NCBI RefSeq assembly: GCF_033807715.1
Contig: NC_084597.1
Span: forward strand, 4,518,558 to 4,582,557
DNA from: Cololabis saira
Taxonomy: Eukaryota; Chordata; Actinopteri; Beloniformes; Belonidae
Reading direction: 5' to 3'
DNA length: 64,000 nt
The translations under genes were made by a program, and so were the position numbers. The notes beneath the pieces were generated by a model that saw only the letters and a list, made by a program, of their open reading frames with translations, did not search any database and had not been told where the DNA came from. Below, piece after piece: positions 49,706 to 60,319 of the stretch. Positions within the stretch are counted from its first letter, which is position 1; the number at the start of each line of letters is the position of its first letter.

Positions 49706-50869
49706 CTCCAAGAGCTACAAAAGATGATGACTTCATGGTATCGGGTCTTCAAAGTGTAGAAGATAATGATTCTTACCTCACATGATTCATTAGTTTAATT
49801 TAACGATGATTGACATGATACATCCAAATTTATGACGTCAACTTCCTTGACTAACAATCAAAATACACATTTTAATAACTGTATATTTGTAAAGGCCAGA
49901 CTCTTTTTTGTTAATGAAAAAGGTTACGAATCCCCACCTTTCTTATTTAACCCACACCAGCTTTTATGGGCAGTTATATTTTACCTGATTTAATGTTGCC
50001 AAGCTACCTGCAGCTGTATTTTATTTATTTATGCATTACTATTTTTTATTATTGCAGATAAAATTTGAGTCATACTCTTAACAAAACCATTTGGCACGTG
50101 CAAATAATTTTTCTTGCAGCGAGTGAGTAAAAAGCACAGTTTGTTTTATTTTTTTACTTCTGGTTCAAAAATTAATGGAGCTCTGACGGTAATAAATGTT
50201 GAAATATGACGGCTTTAGTATCTTATTCATGATGCACATGCCTGCCTTTGGGACGGTAGGTGGGCCAGTTGTTGGCAATTCTTCAGGAAATTATTGATCA
50301 GATCATTCAGGTCTTCTCTTCAAACCTGATTTTGTTGTGAACTTTTCAAGCGCGTTTTGGTTACTAATTTTGGTTTATGTGTTATGTGTGTGATACAGAT
50401 GCCTGTGATAGCTGGCGATCTGTCAAGGATGTAAACTGTCTCTGACCCAGTGAACCTTGAGGAAATCTTTAGCACACTTTAAAAAATAGATGGGTGGATG
50501 TGTTTATGAGGTCTAGACAAAGCAATGAGAAGAATGTTCGCCATCTCAGTAACATCCAACTGCTATCTGGGCCCTATTTTTAGAGATAAACTAAATATTT
50601 GTGTACTGGGATTCATTTAGATTTAAAAATAGCATAAAAATCAATAATGAACAGTGGATACATGTCATTTTTATTCACTAGAATTTAATTCACGATGATT
50701 GTTTGATCACTTTCGTCGGCTGTTGTTTTTAAAGTGTTTTATAAATAAACGTGACTTGACTTGGTAGTTATATTTACCCTCCAACAAACCATCTGTGCAC
50801 ATCTTGTATAACGAGGAACAACTGGTACGACGATGAGGGGACAGTTTAAAAAGGAGTTCAGGGGCCTCA
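49706..50869. other. No recognised gene
   Basis: AT-rich, no element terminus supported. Confidence 0.45.
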
Positions 50870-51185
50870 TCTATAAAGCTTGCTTGCGCACAAAACAGGG
50901 CTGAAAGATGCGCAAGCCACCTTCTACGCAAAGGCTGGGATTTAAAAAGAAAAAACAAACCGAAAAATCTGCGTATCTCAACCCTCCCGTAGGAACTTAC
51001 TTAAGATAAGGGGAACTGGGGACGCAGGTGGTGAGGTGGTGGAATGAAGCCAGATTCATGTCATACTCTTAATAATGTCATCACATATCAGACTTATAAT
51101 ATAATAGCGCTGATCGTGTCCCTCTGTGTGTGAAGCACAGCGTCAGTCAGGACTCTGGTGCTGCTGCTGCTGCTGCAGCCGCGGT
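50870..51185 (+). repeat. Family E-related fragments
   Basis: GGGGCCTCATCTATAAAGCT plus TGCTTGCGCACAAAA is shared with 5507-5535, and AGCGCTGATCGTGTCCCTCT plus GTCAGTCAGGACTCT with 6978-7020. An FB-like GAGCCTACGG word lies near 51370. Confidence 0.6.
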
Positions 51186-52329
51186 GAGGGGGCTGGCCAC
51201 CCGTCCCTTGAAATACGGAATTTTTACGTAATTGGGAATTAAAAGTTACGTTCCGTATTGAACCAATACAGAACGTTTATTCCGTATTTCACAATTGTCC
51301 CATGCACGTCTGTCACACACGCACACACTAGTTAAGCCCAATTATGGTTCCATTATGGTTAAATCGATGCAGAGCCTACGGCTCTCACAGGGGTAAGGTA
51401 AAATTTCAACAAAAACAAACAATTAGTACCATTTATTGCAGAAAAACAGATCTGATTCATGTTAACCAGAACCAGAACCAGCCTGGAACGGGTTTGGTGG
51501 AAAAGGGCTAAGAGACGGGCGGATCTGTGAATCAGGACTCTAAAAAGTGCAAATACATGGTCTAACCTACCTAAAATGTGTGTGTGAACCACTGTTCCTC
51601 AAAGCTTTCTCTCCTAAATGTATTTAGATGCCACAGCCTTAAAAAAAAAAAGTAAACCAAACAAACAGGAACGGTAAGATCTGATATCCATGGTTTTTCT
51701 TGAGCCTAAAAAGTGACTTTTAGGAATATACCGGCGTTTCCTCATCAACGCTACTTCCAGCAACCTCCTAAAAGTGTCAAGAAGCAAATATTGATTTAGA
51801 GCAACTTGTGAGTTTAATCACCTCCTCAACCTTAGCTCTACTGATGCAGACGGAGGTCAGTACATGTGAAACTTCAGCCACAAGCTACAGCAGACGTGAA
51901 CACTTACCGGAGCACAAATCACATCTTTTTACTGCTGAGGTCTCCACATATATGAAATATCGCTCATTCTTTCACTTGGCTCCATCCCGCTCCATTGCCT
52001 CTTTTATTATGTTGTTTCTTTGTTAAATGTTGGTTTTATTTCTTAAATGCAGTCAGACAAAGGCTGTTTGACCCTACTCTCTCACCTTTAACTCACGGTT
52101 GATGTTCTCCAAAACCCCTGGACAAAATTAGTGAAAATGGTAAAAAAGGTACCAGTCAAACTCGTGGAGGTAATGGTTATTAAGTGACGGTGGGATCTAA
52201 ATTCAATCATACTGGCTTATGATCCTCCTTTGTTCCTCTCAGGATCGTCATGTGATACCCCCACCCCTATACGGCAGTAAATCCAGAGTGTCGGTGAAGA
52301 GATTTGGCAAGGCAAGTTTATTTGTGGGA
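51186..52329. other. No recognised gene
   Basis: About 1.1 kb without a supported element; a short palindrome-like ACGGAATTTTTACGTAATT patch lies near 51216. Confidence 0.4.
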
Positions 52330-52680
52330 CTTTTGCGACTTTAGCTTGTTAGCAAAATGCTAGCAACATTTGCCATTTGGGCCATTCTGGACAATTGCAA
52401 TATGGTCATGCCACTACTTGGCATGCCCATAATAAGAAAAGGGAAACCTTTTCTGTATACCATTATATCGCCTTAATTTTCATGTTTTTCCTCATTTTTT
52501 CGGGCGTGTTTTATTTTTTTGGGGATTTTTTTCTCCACGTCAGAGCGGGGTCATGCTGTACACCCGCTGGTGTGACGGGGACTTTTGCGACTTTAGCTTG
52601 TTAGCAAAATGCTAGCAACATTGCCCTTTGGGCCATTCTGGACGATTGCAATATGGTCATGCCACTACTTGGCATGCCGA
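52330..52680 (-). repeat. Family R4, one and a half units
   Basis: The block GACTTTTGCGACTTTAGCTT to CTACTTGGCATGCC occurs twice (52328-52432 and 52568-52680). Between the two lies GCGGGGTCATGCTGTACACC. This is the reverse of 43206-43440. Confidence 0.78.
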
Positions 52681-52684
52681 AAAT

Positions 52685-53100
52685 TAAATAAAATGATAAG
52701 AAAAGAGGTAATGATAAAAAGCAGAAGTTGTTAAAAAGTAAGGGCAGTAGAGTACAGCAGGTTCATCTCATTCTTACAATGGCAAAGAATTACGTTTCTA
52801 TACGGTCAAAACGTACAAAGACCGGGTCAAATACAGTATTACAAAAGTAATCTGTTACAATTCGTACCGCAAATTAAACCAATTTGACAGTTCTACGTCA
52901 CAATGCCTGCATTCAGGCTTATCCACAACTTTGTAAGTATTTCATCTAAGAGTACGCTTAAATAACAAATAAATGAAATAAAATGATAAGAAAAGAGGTA
53001 AAATAATAAAAAGCACAAGTTGTTAAACAGTAAGGGCAGTAGAGTACAGCAGGTAAGTATTCAATTCAACAGTACGCTTCAGTAAACAGTAATGTTTTTA
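52685..53100 (+). repeat. Family W, tandem pair
   Basis: Two units start AAATGATAAGAAAAGAGGTA at about 52689 and 52980 and continue to AGTAGAGTACAGCAGG. The period is about 291 bp. Confidence 0.72.
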
Positions 53101-53585
53101 GGCCTGATTTAAAGGAACTGACAGTTTGAGCATGTAAATAGATTAATGTGTATGACCGGGTTTTCTCTTGACTGAAGCTTGAATTTTGTCCCTCACATGT
53201 TGCTGTTATACCAAGGTCTGCATGGCTGTCAAGAAAATGCATCATCCATCATACAACTCTCTGCATCGCGTACAGACAAGACGTCACATAAATGTTGCAT
53301 GGCCACAAATCAGATGTATATCTGATCTGGGACGACGAGCTGGAGTTCTGCATGGCTGTTTCAGGAAAGATATGAGGAAACGTAATTATTTGAGCTTTAT
53401 CATCTTGAACACATTGTGTTTCTCTGTTATTGTGACTTTGATGTCGATCAGTTCACATTTTTATGGCGAAAGAATCCAGGAAACGCGTGAGCGTCATAGG
53501 GCCCTCATACCTTTTTATTGCCACTTTATGTACTCAGTATAGTTTGGGAGGACATTTTTTCTTCAGGAGGTTTGTTTGTTTTTAA
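53101..53585. other. No recognised gene
   Basis: A 118-codon open frame (53186-53542) has one hydrophobic segment (SFIILNTLCFSVIVTLMSI). No family was recognised and no splice or promoter context supports it. Confidence 0.35.
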
Positions 53586-53690
53586 TTTTTTTTGTTTTAT
53601 TTAGGATCCCCATTAGCATTAGCAACAGCATTAGCTATTCTTCCTGGGTCCGACATACACACAACACAAATTAACAATTAATACATAACA
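53586..53690 (-). mobile_element. LINE 3' UTR fragment
   Basis: TTATTTAGGATCCCCATTAG and TAGCTATTCTTCCTGGGTCC are the reverse complement of a widespread fish LINE 3' end. Confidence 0.5.
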
Positions 53691-53840
53691 TACATACATT
53701 ATACATGACAAACAAACTAACAATAGACACAACTCCCTTAGTCCCAAACAACACAGAGATGAACTGAATCACCATCATTCTCAGACATAACTACATGGGA
53801 ATAAATCAAATAAGACACCTTCATAAACATATACCTGCCT

Positions 53841-54007
53841 GACCAACTTCCAATCTGGGTTAAGGAGGCCTGACACCACCTCCACCTTTAAAACCAAACT
53901 TAAACATTTTCTGTTTAGTAAAGCCTATAGTTAGTGTTTAGTAAACCTGTAGTTGGTGTTAGTAAATCTCTAGTTAGTGTAAACTCTAGTGTATTAATCA
54001 GCAGTGT
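53841..54007 (+). repeat. Direct duplicate of LINE C-terminus segment
   Basis: Matches about 54237-54395, including CAACTTCCAATCTGGGTTAA and GTTTAGTAAAGCCTATAGTT. The LINE tail segment is therefore present twice, about 390 bp apart. Confidence 0.8.
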
Positions 54008-54018
54008 TAGCGTCGCTC

Positions 54019-54329
54019 CATTGGCTACCCGTAAAATTTAGAATCCAATTTAAAATTGTATTACTCGCGTATAAAGCCCAAAACGGCTTCGCTCCGCATT
54101 ATTTGCAAGACCTGATAGTGCCTTATGTTCCTGGCAGAGCTCTCCGTCTCAGAGTGCAGGTTTACTCGTAGTTCCTAGAGTATCCAAATGTAGATTTGGA
54201 GGGCGGGCGTTCTGCTATCAGGCACCACTACTATGGAACCAACTTCCAATCTGGGTTAAGGAGGCTGACACCACCTCCACCTTTAAAACTAAACTTAAAA
54301 CCTTTCTGTTTAGTAAAGCCTATAGTTAG
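54019..54329 (+). pseudogene. LINE ORF2 C-terminus (HWLPV type)
   Basis: Frame 1 reads HWLPVKFRIQFKIVLLAYK, then APHYLQDLIVPYVPGRALRL, and stops at 54169. After a frameshift the text continues PRVSKCRFGGRAFCY, then APLLWNQLPIWVKEADTTS and FKTKLKTFLFSKAYS, ending at 54329. LHWLPV...YK...G.AP.YL..L and WNxLP...FKxxLKTxLF are the standard end of L2/CR1/Rex-type fish LINEs. Dead copy; its 3' UTR follows to about 54760. Confidence 0.85.
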
Positions 54330-54760
54330 TGTTTAGTAAACCTCTAGCTGGTGTTGGTAAATCTCTAGTTAGTGTAAACTCTAGTGTGTTAGAGTCGCTC
54401 CTGTAGTTTCTTGTGCTGGCCCCCCCTTTTCTCCTCTTTTTTCTCTTTTGTACATGGTGCAGCATCCTCTGCCGGGGGCGAAGAGCATCTCTGAATGCAC
54501 AACACCGGATCCTGCAGCGTGGGAGTGAGAAGGGCAGGGTAACGGCCCGGGCAGGCGGGGGAGAGATTTGTCCCTCGAGACTCCCTCTCCCTGGCCCTGC
54601 CCCTTCTCAACCTTTCCCCGACCCTGCACCCCAACCTGGGGCTTGCTGATTGGGCCGGAGCGTCGGGAGCTGCATGCTGGCCTGCGGTCCTCACCAGTGA
54701 GAAGTATATCCTTAGGTTCTTACCAGGATGGTCTGAACACATATTAATGGTTAATACCCT
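54330..54760 (+). mobile_element. 3' UTR of the same LINE
   Basis: Shares CTTGCTGATTGGGCCGGAGC and GCATGCTGGCCTGCGGTCC with the minus-strand copy at 33324-33753. It lacks the ATTGAA tail, so the end is lost or replaced. Confidence 0.72.
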
Positions 54761-55511
54761 TAATATGTGTGCAGACCAAAAAAAAAAAAGAAGAAATTCT
54801 TCTCACTGGTGGTTGTCAAACAGGATTAGGCCCAGCTAGCTAGTGGTGCTACGATACCACTGATGCAGGAAAATGACAACCTCTGCTCCCCCACCCCCCT
54901 TTTTTTGTTGCTTGTTTGGATATTTGTATTATCCCGTCCAAATTCCATTTACAAGGAGACCCCTCGAGAACGAGTTCAGGCGGACATCTCAAGCAGCATT
55001 TATAGCATTTATATGCTCACTTGAGATAAAAATAGATCTCTAAATGAGATTAAGTAATTAAAAGGGAAAATGCTGCTGTTAGAGCAATCTTAAGTCTAAT
55101 TTTGGGGGTTAATGAAAGTAAACCTTTGTTAGGAACACAAAGACATGAATCAAGGCAGCTTTAGTTAGAACCGAAGATTCTAGATGAATTAATGTTAAAC
55201 ATGGAGGTTGAGGGGTTATATGTCAAAATAAACTGCCATTTTCCACCTCTGACAAGACTCAATAAGATACTTCCACTTAAGTATCAGTGTGGATATGTTC
55301 CTTATGACAAACTGAGGTAATTTAGACTTTGAAGGAAACGTTTTTAAAAAACGGTTTGCTATGTTTTCTGTTCAAATCACACAAATCACTTGTCAACATC
55401 AGCTTTCAACACTTCCAGTTCTAAGGAACCAGGTGCCATGAACCCTCCTTCTTTTGCACCTTTTGCCAGGAAGCATCACATCATCATCAATAGTTGTACA
55501 CGGGCCTTATA
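54761..55511. other. No recognised gene
   Basis: Contains a poly-A run at 54778-54790. The rest is AT-rich and unassigned. Confidence 0.45.
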
Positions 55512-55632
55512 TAGACCCTTTTTCAGCCTACGTCACATAATGTTGCGCGTGCATGTTGGCAACAGAAGTGGCGTTGTTCTCCAGCAGTTCTGACTGAAAG
55601 CAGCATTTAACAAAGTGTTCCCCAGCATCAAC

Positions 55633-55761
55633 ATGTCTGGTTGTTTGCATATACGGAATCGCTATTCCACCGGCGGACTAAAGTTTTATAGGATTCCGAC
55701 AGGATCACGACCATTTCAGAGCAACCGGTGCTCCTGCGGCGGGCTCCTACCTTCAGGGTAG
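55633..55761 (+). pseudogene. THAP-domain exon, broken
   Basis: ATG at 55633 opens MSGCLHIRN, then RYSTGGLKFYRIPTGSRPF and QSNRCSCGG. The FYRIP segment and the preceding Arg/Tyr-Ser-x-Gly-Gly spacing fit the THAP zinc-finger N-terminus (C-x-C ... FxxFP). The second Cys of the first C-x(2-4)-C pair is not seen, and the later C-x2-H pair is absent. The stop is the first codon contributed by hAT-AG copy 5 (TAG at 55759), so the insertion ended the exon. A non-functional remnant of a transposase gene. Confidence 0.6.
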
Positions 55762-55858
55762 GGATGGGCGGTATGGACTAAAAAATGTATCACGATCATT
55801 TCTTTTCTTTCTGTCTTTCTTTCCTTTTCTTTCTTTCTTTCTTTCTTTCTTCTTTTCT

Positions 55859-55906
<48 letters not shown>

Positions 55907-56370
55907 TTCTTTCTTTCTTTCTTTCTTTCTTTCTTTCAGGCTCATTTCCTTCCTTCCTTCCTACCTTCTTTCTCCTGCTCTCCTCTTCCCTCTTCCTTCT
56001 CCCCTTTTCTTCCTTCCTTCCTTCCTTTTTCCCTTCCTTCCTTCTTTCCTCCTGCTCTCTCCTTCCTTCTTTTCTTCCTCTTTTCTCCCTTCCTTCCTTC
56101 CTTCCCTTCTTCCTTCCTTCCTTCCTTCCTCCTTCCTTCCTTCTTTTTTCCCTTCCTTCCTTCTTTCCTCCTGCTCTCTCCTTCCTTCTTCCCTTCCTCT
56201 TTTTTTCCTTCCTTCCTTCCTTCCTTCCTTCCTTCCTTCCTTCCTTCCTTCCTTCCTTCCTTCACCGTACGTTGTGGATTTAACGCAGAACCATAAATCA
56301 TTTTTACACAAAAACTTTATCAAAGGGAATTTATCGTTTTTACCGCGAGATGACAAATTCTTATCGTGAG
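55759..56370 (-). mobile_element. hAT-AG element, copy 5, one end lost
   Basis: Starts TAGGGATGGGCGGTATGGAC, with AAAG then AAGG cores in reverse, GTACGTTGTGGATTTAACGC and AAATTCTTATCGTGAG. It stops there without the TIR at the far end, so no TSD can be read. Confidence 0.85.
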
Positions 56371-56545
56371 CGGTCGGAGAAGCCGGCCCCGGGGACCCCG
56401 CACACCCGCTCCGCCCACCGCTGCAGGCTCTCCAGAACCTCCAGGAGCCGCTCCGGATCCTCCGGGGAGCTCGGGGATCCGCTGGCCGCTCATGACCCTC
56501 TCAGTCCGGGTTCAAGGCTCCGCGGTGAGGGGGAGAGACCGCCCC
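56371..56545 (-). other. CpG-rich patch with open minus-strand frame
   Basis: Very GC-rich. One minus-strand frame reads SSPEDPERLLEVLESLQRWA, then ERVCGVPGAGFSDR, with helix-like spacing of Leu. No start codon, splice signal or family is supported. It directly abuts the broken end of hAT-AG copy 5 inside the THAP element, so it could be captured host exon or chance. Confidence 0.25.
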
Positions 56546-56784
56546 AGGACGACAACCCATTTGGCCACTTGCTAACGTCTTCAACCCACTCATTAATAGA
56601 ACACGGATCTGGAAGTCGGACACCATTTGTCAAAGTCAACTTGTTAAGGTAAGATTCGCGATCTTTAGTTGATAATCCCCTTTGCAGAGCTTGACACGCT
56701 GTTCATCTCCACCAGCTTCTGTTGCCAAAATGCGCGCGCATACGTTCTACATCATCATTGTTTACAACAGAAAAAGGGTCTATA

Positions 56785-57395
56785 AGTTTATAATAACTCA
56801 GCAGCGACCTTACGGAGACTCCTGAACAAACACTCATGTGTATGTGAAACAAAGTTAAAATGACCTCAGTTTGTCAGCAGGGACCCTAACCACGCTTAAG
56901 TTGAATGACATTTTTGTGTTTCGTCAGTCTTGGCTTATAATTCCTCGCTTTGACATTAAATGCCAATTTGCTGCAAAAGCTATATTCTGTTGTAACTGAT
57001 TCATCACCCCCAATATCACTATTGTCCACGTTTCATTACCCCTAGATAAAAACCTACATATCGCAAGGAAAAACGAGCAATAGAAACACCTTTAATTAAA
57101 TTTTTTTTAGGTTACATGAGGGATTTTTCAGACATGTTGATAATCCAGTTCATTGCGAAAACTTAGCCTAATGGAAACTCTTTTTTAGTGCAGCTCTGGA
57201 TGTGACTTAGCCGGTCAAAATAAGTTATCAAAATCTAATTTCAAGTTTTTGTTCTCATTAATACGATGTAAGTGTGCTTTAACACTACTTTATCAGCATT
57301 ACAGGCTTTGCCTCTGAAGAATCGTTTGAATGCTCATCCGCTGCCTTCGTCCTCTGTTGACAGTTTTTGCAACGGCGGTAGAGGCCATAGCAAAA
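56785..57395. other. No recognised gene
   Basis: AT-rich DNA up to the gap. The last 100 bp have an open frame (ALPLKNRLNAHPLPSSSVDS) that runs into N and cannot be evaluated. Confidence 0.4.
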
Positions 57396-57895
57396 NNNNN
57401 NNNNNNNNNNNNNNNNNNNNNNNNNNNNNNNNNNNNNNNNNNNNNNNNNNNNNNNNNNNNNNNNNNNNNNNNNNNNNNNNNNNNNNNNNNNNNNNNNNNN
57501 NNNNNNNNNNNNNNNNNNNNNNNNNNNNNNNNNNNNNNNNNNNNNNNNNNNNNNNNNNNNNNNNNNNNNNNNNNNNNNNNNNNNNNNNNNNNNNNNNNNN
57601 NNNNNNNNNNNNNNNNNNNNNNNNNNNNNNNNNNNNNNNNNNNNNNNNNNNNNNNNNNNNNNNNNNNNNNNNNNNNNNNNNNNNNNNNNNNNNNNNNNNN
57701 NNNNNNNNNNNNNNNNNNNNNNNNNNNNNNNNNNNNNNNNNNNNNNNNNNNNNNNNNNNNNNNNNNNNNNNNNNNNNNNNNNNNNNNNNNNNNNNNNNNN
57801 NNNNNNNNNNNNNNNNNNNNNNNNNNNNNNNNNNNNNNNNNNNNNNNNNNNNNNNNNNNNNNNNNNNNNNNNNNNNNNNNNNNNNNNNNNNNNNN
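57396..57895. other. Assembly gap (500 N)
   Basis: Exactly 500 N. The 12-bp minisatellite begins immediately after it, so the array probably caused the gap. Confidence 0.99.
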
Positions 57896-58207
57896 CTAAC
57901 TGGACCGCTAACGGGATCGCTAACGGGACCGCTAACGGGATCGCTAACGGAATCGCTAACTGAACCGCTAACGGGGCCGCTAACGGGACCGCTAACCGAG
58001 CCGCTAACGGGATCGCTAACCGAGCCGCTAACGGGATCGCTAACGGGATCGCTAACAACTGCTAACGGGACCGCTAACGGGATTGCTAACGGGACCGCTA
58101 ACGGGGTCGCTAACTGGACCGCTAACGGGATCGCTAACTGGACCGCTAACGGGACCGCTAACGGGATCGCTAACAGGACCGCTAACAGAACCACTAACGG
58201 GACCGCT
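57896..58207. repeat. 12-bp minisatellite, copy 1
   Basis: Units of the type GGGACCGCTAAC or GGGATCGCTAAC. The period is divisible by 3 and units rarely contain stops, so several frames on both strands are open (Leu-Thr-Gly-Pro or Ala-Asn-Gly-Thr repeats). The left end is hidden by the gap. Confidence 0.97.
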
Positions 58208-58400
58208 AACACCAATAACACTACCATCCCATAATAAACACCTACCATCCCATAATAACACTAACATCCCATAATAACACTAACATCCTATAAAAACACC
58301 TGCCATCCCATAATAACACTAACATCCTATAAAAACACCTGCCATCCCATAATAACACTAACATCCTATAAAAACACCTGACATCCCATAATAACACCTA

Positions 58401-58402
<2 letters not shown>
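58208..58402. repeat. 39-bp minisatellite, copy 1
   Basis: Units contain CCCATAATAACACTAACATC and CTATAAAAACACCTG, about four to five copies, following the 12-bp array without a spacer. Confidence 0.93.

Positions 58403-58451
<49 letters not shown>
58403..58451. repeat. (GT)n microsatellite
   Basis: Twenty-four GT units directly after the 39-bp array. The same order recurs at 63475. Confidence 0.96.
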
Positions 58452-59678
58452 CATCTAAGGTTAAAAGGTCAGGGTTCAGATTTCTTCCATTTCTCCATTT
58501 TCCAGGTTATATTACATGAAGTCTGTCATGTGACCAGTTCTGGGTCAGTCTAATCAGTACAGCTGAGCTGTGGTTGCTAGGGGCAACAAGAACCTGATAC
58601 AGAGGGAGCGGGAATGACTCAGCTGGATTTTCGGTTGTGACAAACCTGAAATCACTCCACTTTGCGCTCAAACCGTAGCTCTTAGCAGAAAAACGAAAAC
58701 ATTTTGAGAAACGGAGAACCTACCAGATTATCTAAATGTTATTTTCATACAGATATTCCTTAAAATGTGTTAGTAACGGCAATTCGAAAACAAAAATGAG
58801 ATTTTTTTTAAGAAAACTTCATTTAACATGGGAGTCAATGAAGAGAGAGACAGGAACTGGCGTGTCTGTTGGCTCCCCCGTTAAAATGTTGTGCACACCA
58901 CGCCTGTCAAAGTCACATTTTATGAATCACAACACCTATGTCTATATTCTGACCAAAAATTATCTGTCTACCTTTTACGGTTTGGCCGTGACCTCGAGTT
59001 ACAAATAAGAAATCAGGTTTTTTTTTCAGTGTAACTACACTCTAGCAAACTGACTCCCGTGCTCTAGATTTGAAAAAAAGTGATTTCCAGTCCTCGCTTG
59101 AGGGCTCATATCTTGAAAAGTGTACATTTTAGGAAAAAACAGTTTCGGGTTTGGAGAGAGAAGAGAAGTTTTCCTCCGTTTTGAAGTTTGAATGAGGTTT
59201 CTACGTGCAAGTATGAGAAAGATACGTGACTCAGAAAAAAGGTGAATTTGGAGTTTTTCCAACCTCCTCCCATCCCCAGTGTTACATTCTGCCCCATTCA
59301 CTTACATGGGAAAATCTCCCCATTAGTTTGGAAATTTGGAAATGTTTTTGCACTTCGTGCAAAAACTATTCGTGCCATCGTTCTGAAAATCCACAGGACT
59401 GTAGTTAAATTCAGGGCCTACAACTTTCTAAATCGGTTCAGAATTTTTCGAGTAACGGTGTGCGAGTGGTGAGGCCCCAAAGTTCATGCAATGCGTTCCG
59501 GATGGGGCAAAAAGCGCACGTTTGTGCACGTTGCGCAAAAACGTGCACGCCAATCGCTAATAAAAGTCATACCACTCGATTCCCGATTAAGGCGCACGTT
59601 TCTACGTTTTTACTTTTCGCGTTTTCTCAAAGCTGCGGGACTAGTTACGCGCCAAAGTTTTTACGGAAGAATATGGAA
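58452..59678 (+). repeat. Duplicated segment, copy 1
   Basis: 58452-58919 aligns with 63537-64000, with small indels near CATGTGACCAGTTCTGGGTC. Beyond 58919 the comparison is cut by the window end. It contains GGAGTCAATGAAGAGAGAGA and TGCACGTTGCGCAAAAACGT words; no conserved frame. It leads directly into the hairpin array, so both may be one dispersed element. Confidence 0.8.
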
Positions 59679-60319
59679 TAAGCCTGAGCAATAGTATGAG
59701 TGCCTCGTGCTGCGCACGAGGCACTCCTCCTCCATTGAGCTTGCGCAGCTCAATGGAGGAGGCGTGCCACGTGGCGCAGCCGTGGCACTAATGAGCTTGC
59801 GCAGCTCAATGGAGGAGGCGTGCCACGTGGCGCAGCCGTGGCACTAATAATAAATAATAAGCCTGAGCAATAGTATGAGTGCCTCGTGCTGCGCACGAGG
59901 CACTCCTCCTCCATTGAGCTTGCGCATCTCAATGGAGGAGGCGTGCCACGTGGCGCAGCCGTGGCACTAATAAGCCTGAGCAATAGTATTAGTGCCTCGT
60001 GCTGCGCACGAGGCACTCCTCCTCCATTGAGCTTGCGCATCTCAATGGAGGAGGCGTGCCACGTGGCGCAGCCGTGGCACTAATAAATAAGCCTGAGCAA
60101 TAGTATTAGTGCCTCGTGCTGCGCACGAGGCACTCCTCCTCCATTGAGCTTGCGCATCTCAATGGAGGAGGCGTGCCACGTGGCGCAGCCGTGGCACTAA
60201 TAATAAGCCTGAGCAATAGTATGAGTGCCTCGTGCTGCGCACGAGGCACTCCTCCTCCATTGAGCTTGCGCATCTCAATGGAGGAGGAGTGCCACGTGGC
60301 GCAGCCGTGGCACTAATAA
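59679..60319. repeat. Tandem array of three-hairpin units
   Basis: Five units start TAAGCCTGAGCAATAGTAT at 59679, 59858, 59971, 60088 and 60204. Each carries three inverted repeats in a row: GTGCCTCGTGC/GCACGAGGCAC (11-bp stem, TGC loop); CTCCTCCATTGAG/CTCAATGGAGGAG (13-15-bp stem around TTGCGC); and GTGCCACG/CGTGGCAC. Unit length is 113-117 bp, except the first (179 bp), in which hairpins 2 and 3 are repeated. All units end CACTAATAA or a variant. Confidence 0.95.

Larger units (their letters stand above)
55512..56782 (+). mobile_element. THAP-encoding DNA transposon, internally deleted
   Basis: Left end TAGACCCTTTTTCAGCCTAC and right end, read inward, TAGACCCTTTTTCTGTTGTA. The similarity extends some 70 bp to TTGGCAACAGAAG on both sides. 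Flanking TA dinucleotides (55510-55511 and 56783-56784) suggest a 2-bp TSD, compatible with ISL2EU or other TA-target elements; P-type elements would show 8 bp, and the 8-mers do not match. Only the first THAP exon is visible. hAT-AG copy 5 is inserted in it. Confidence 0.7.

Noticed and set aside
53186..53542. 118-codon open frame with one hydrophobic stretch
   Set aside because: Length is within chance for AT/GC-balanced DNA, no family is recognised and no promoter or splice context is seen.
58208..60319. CRISPR-like look of regular repeats and palindromes
   Set aside because: The 39-bp array has no spacers, the hairpin units are contiguous, and the DNA is clearly eukaryotic.
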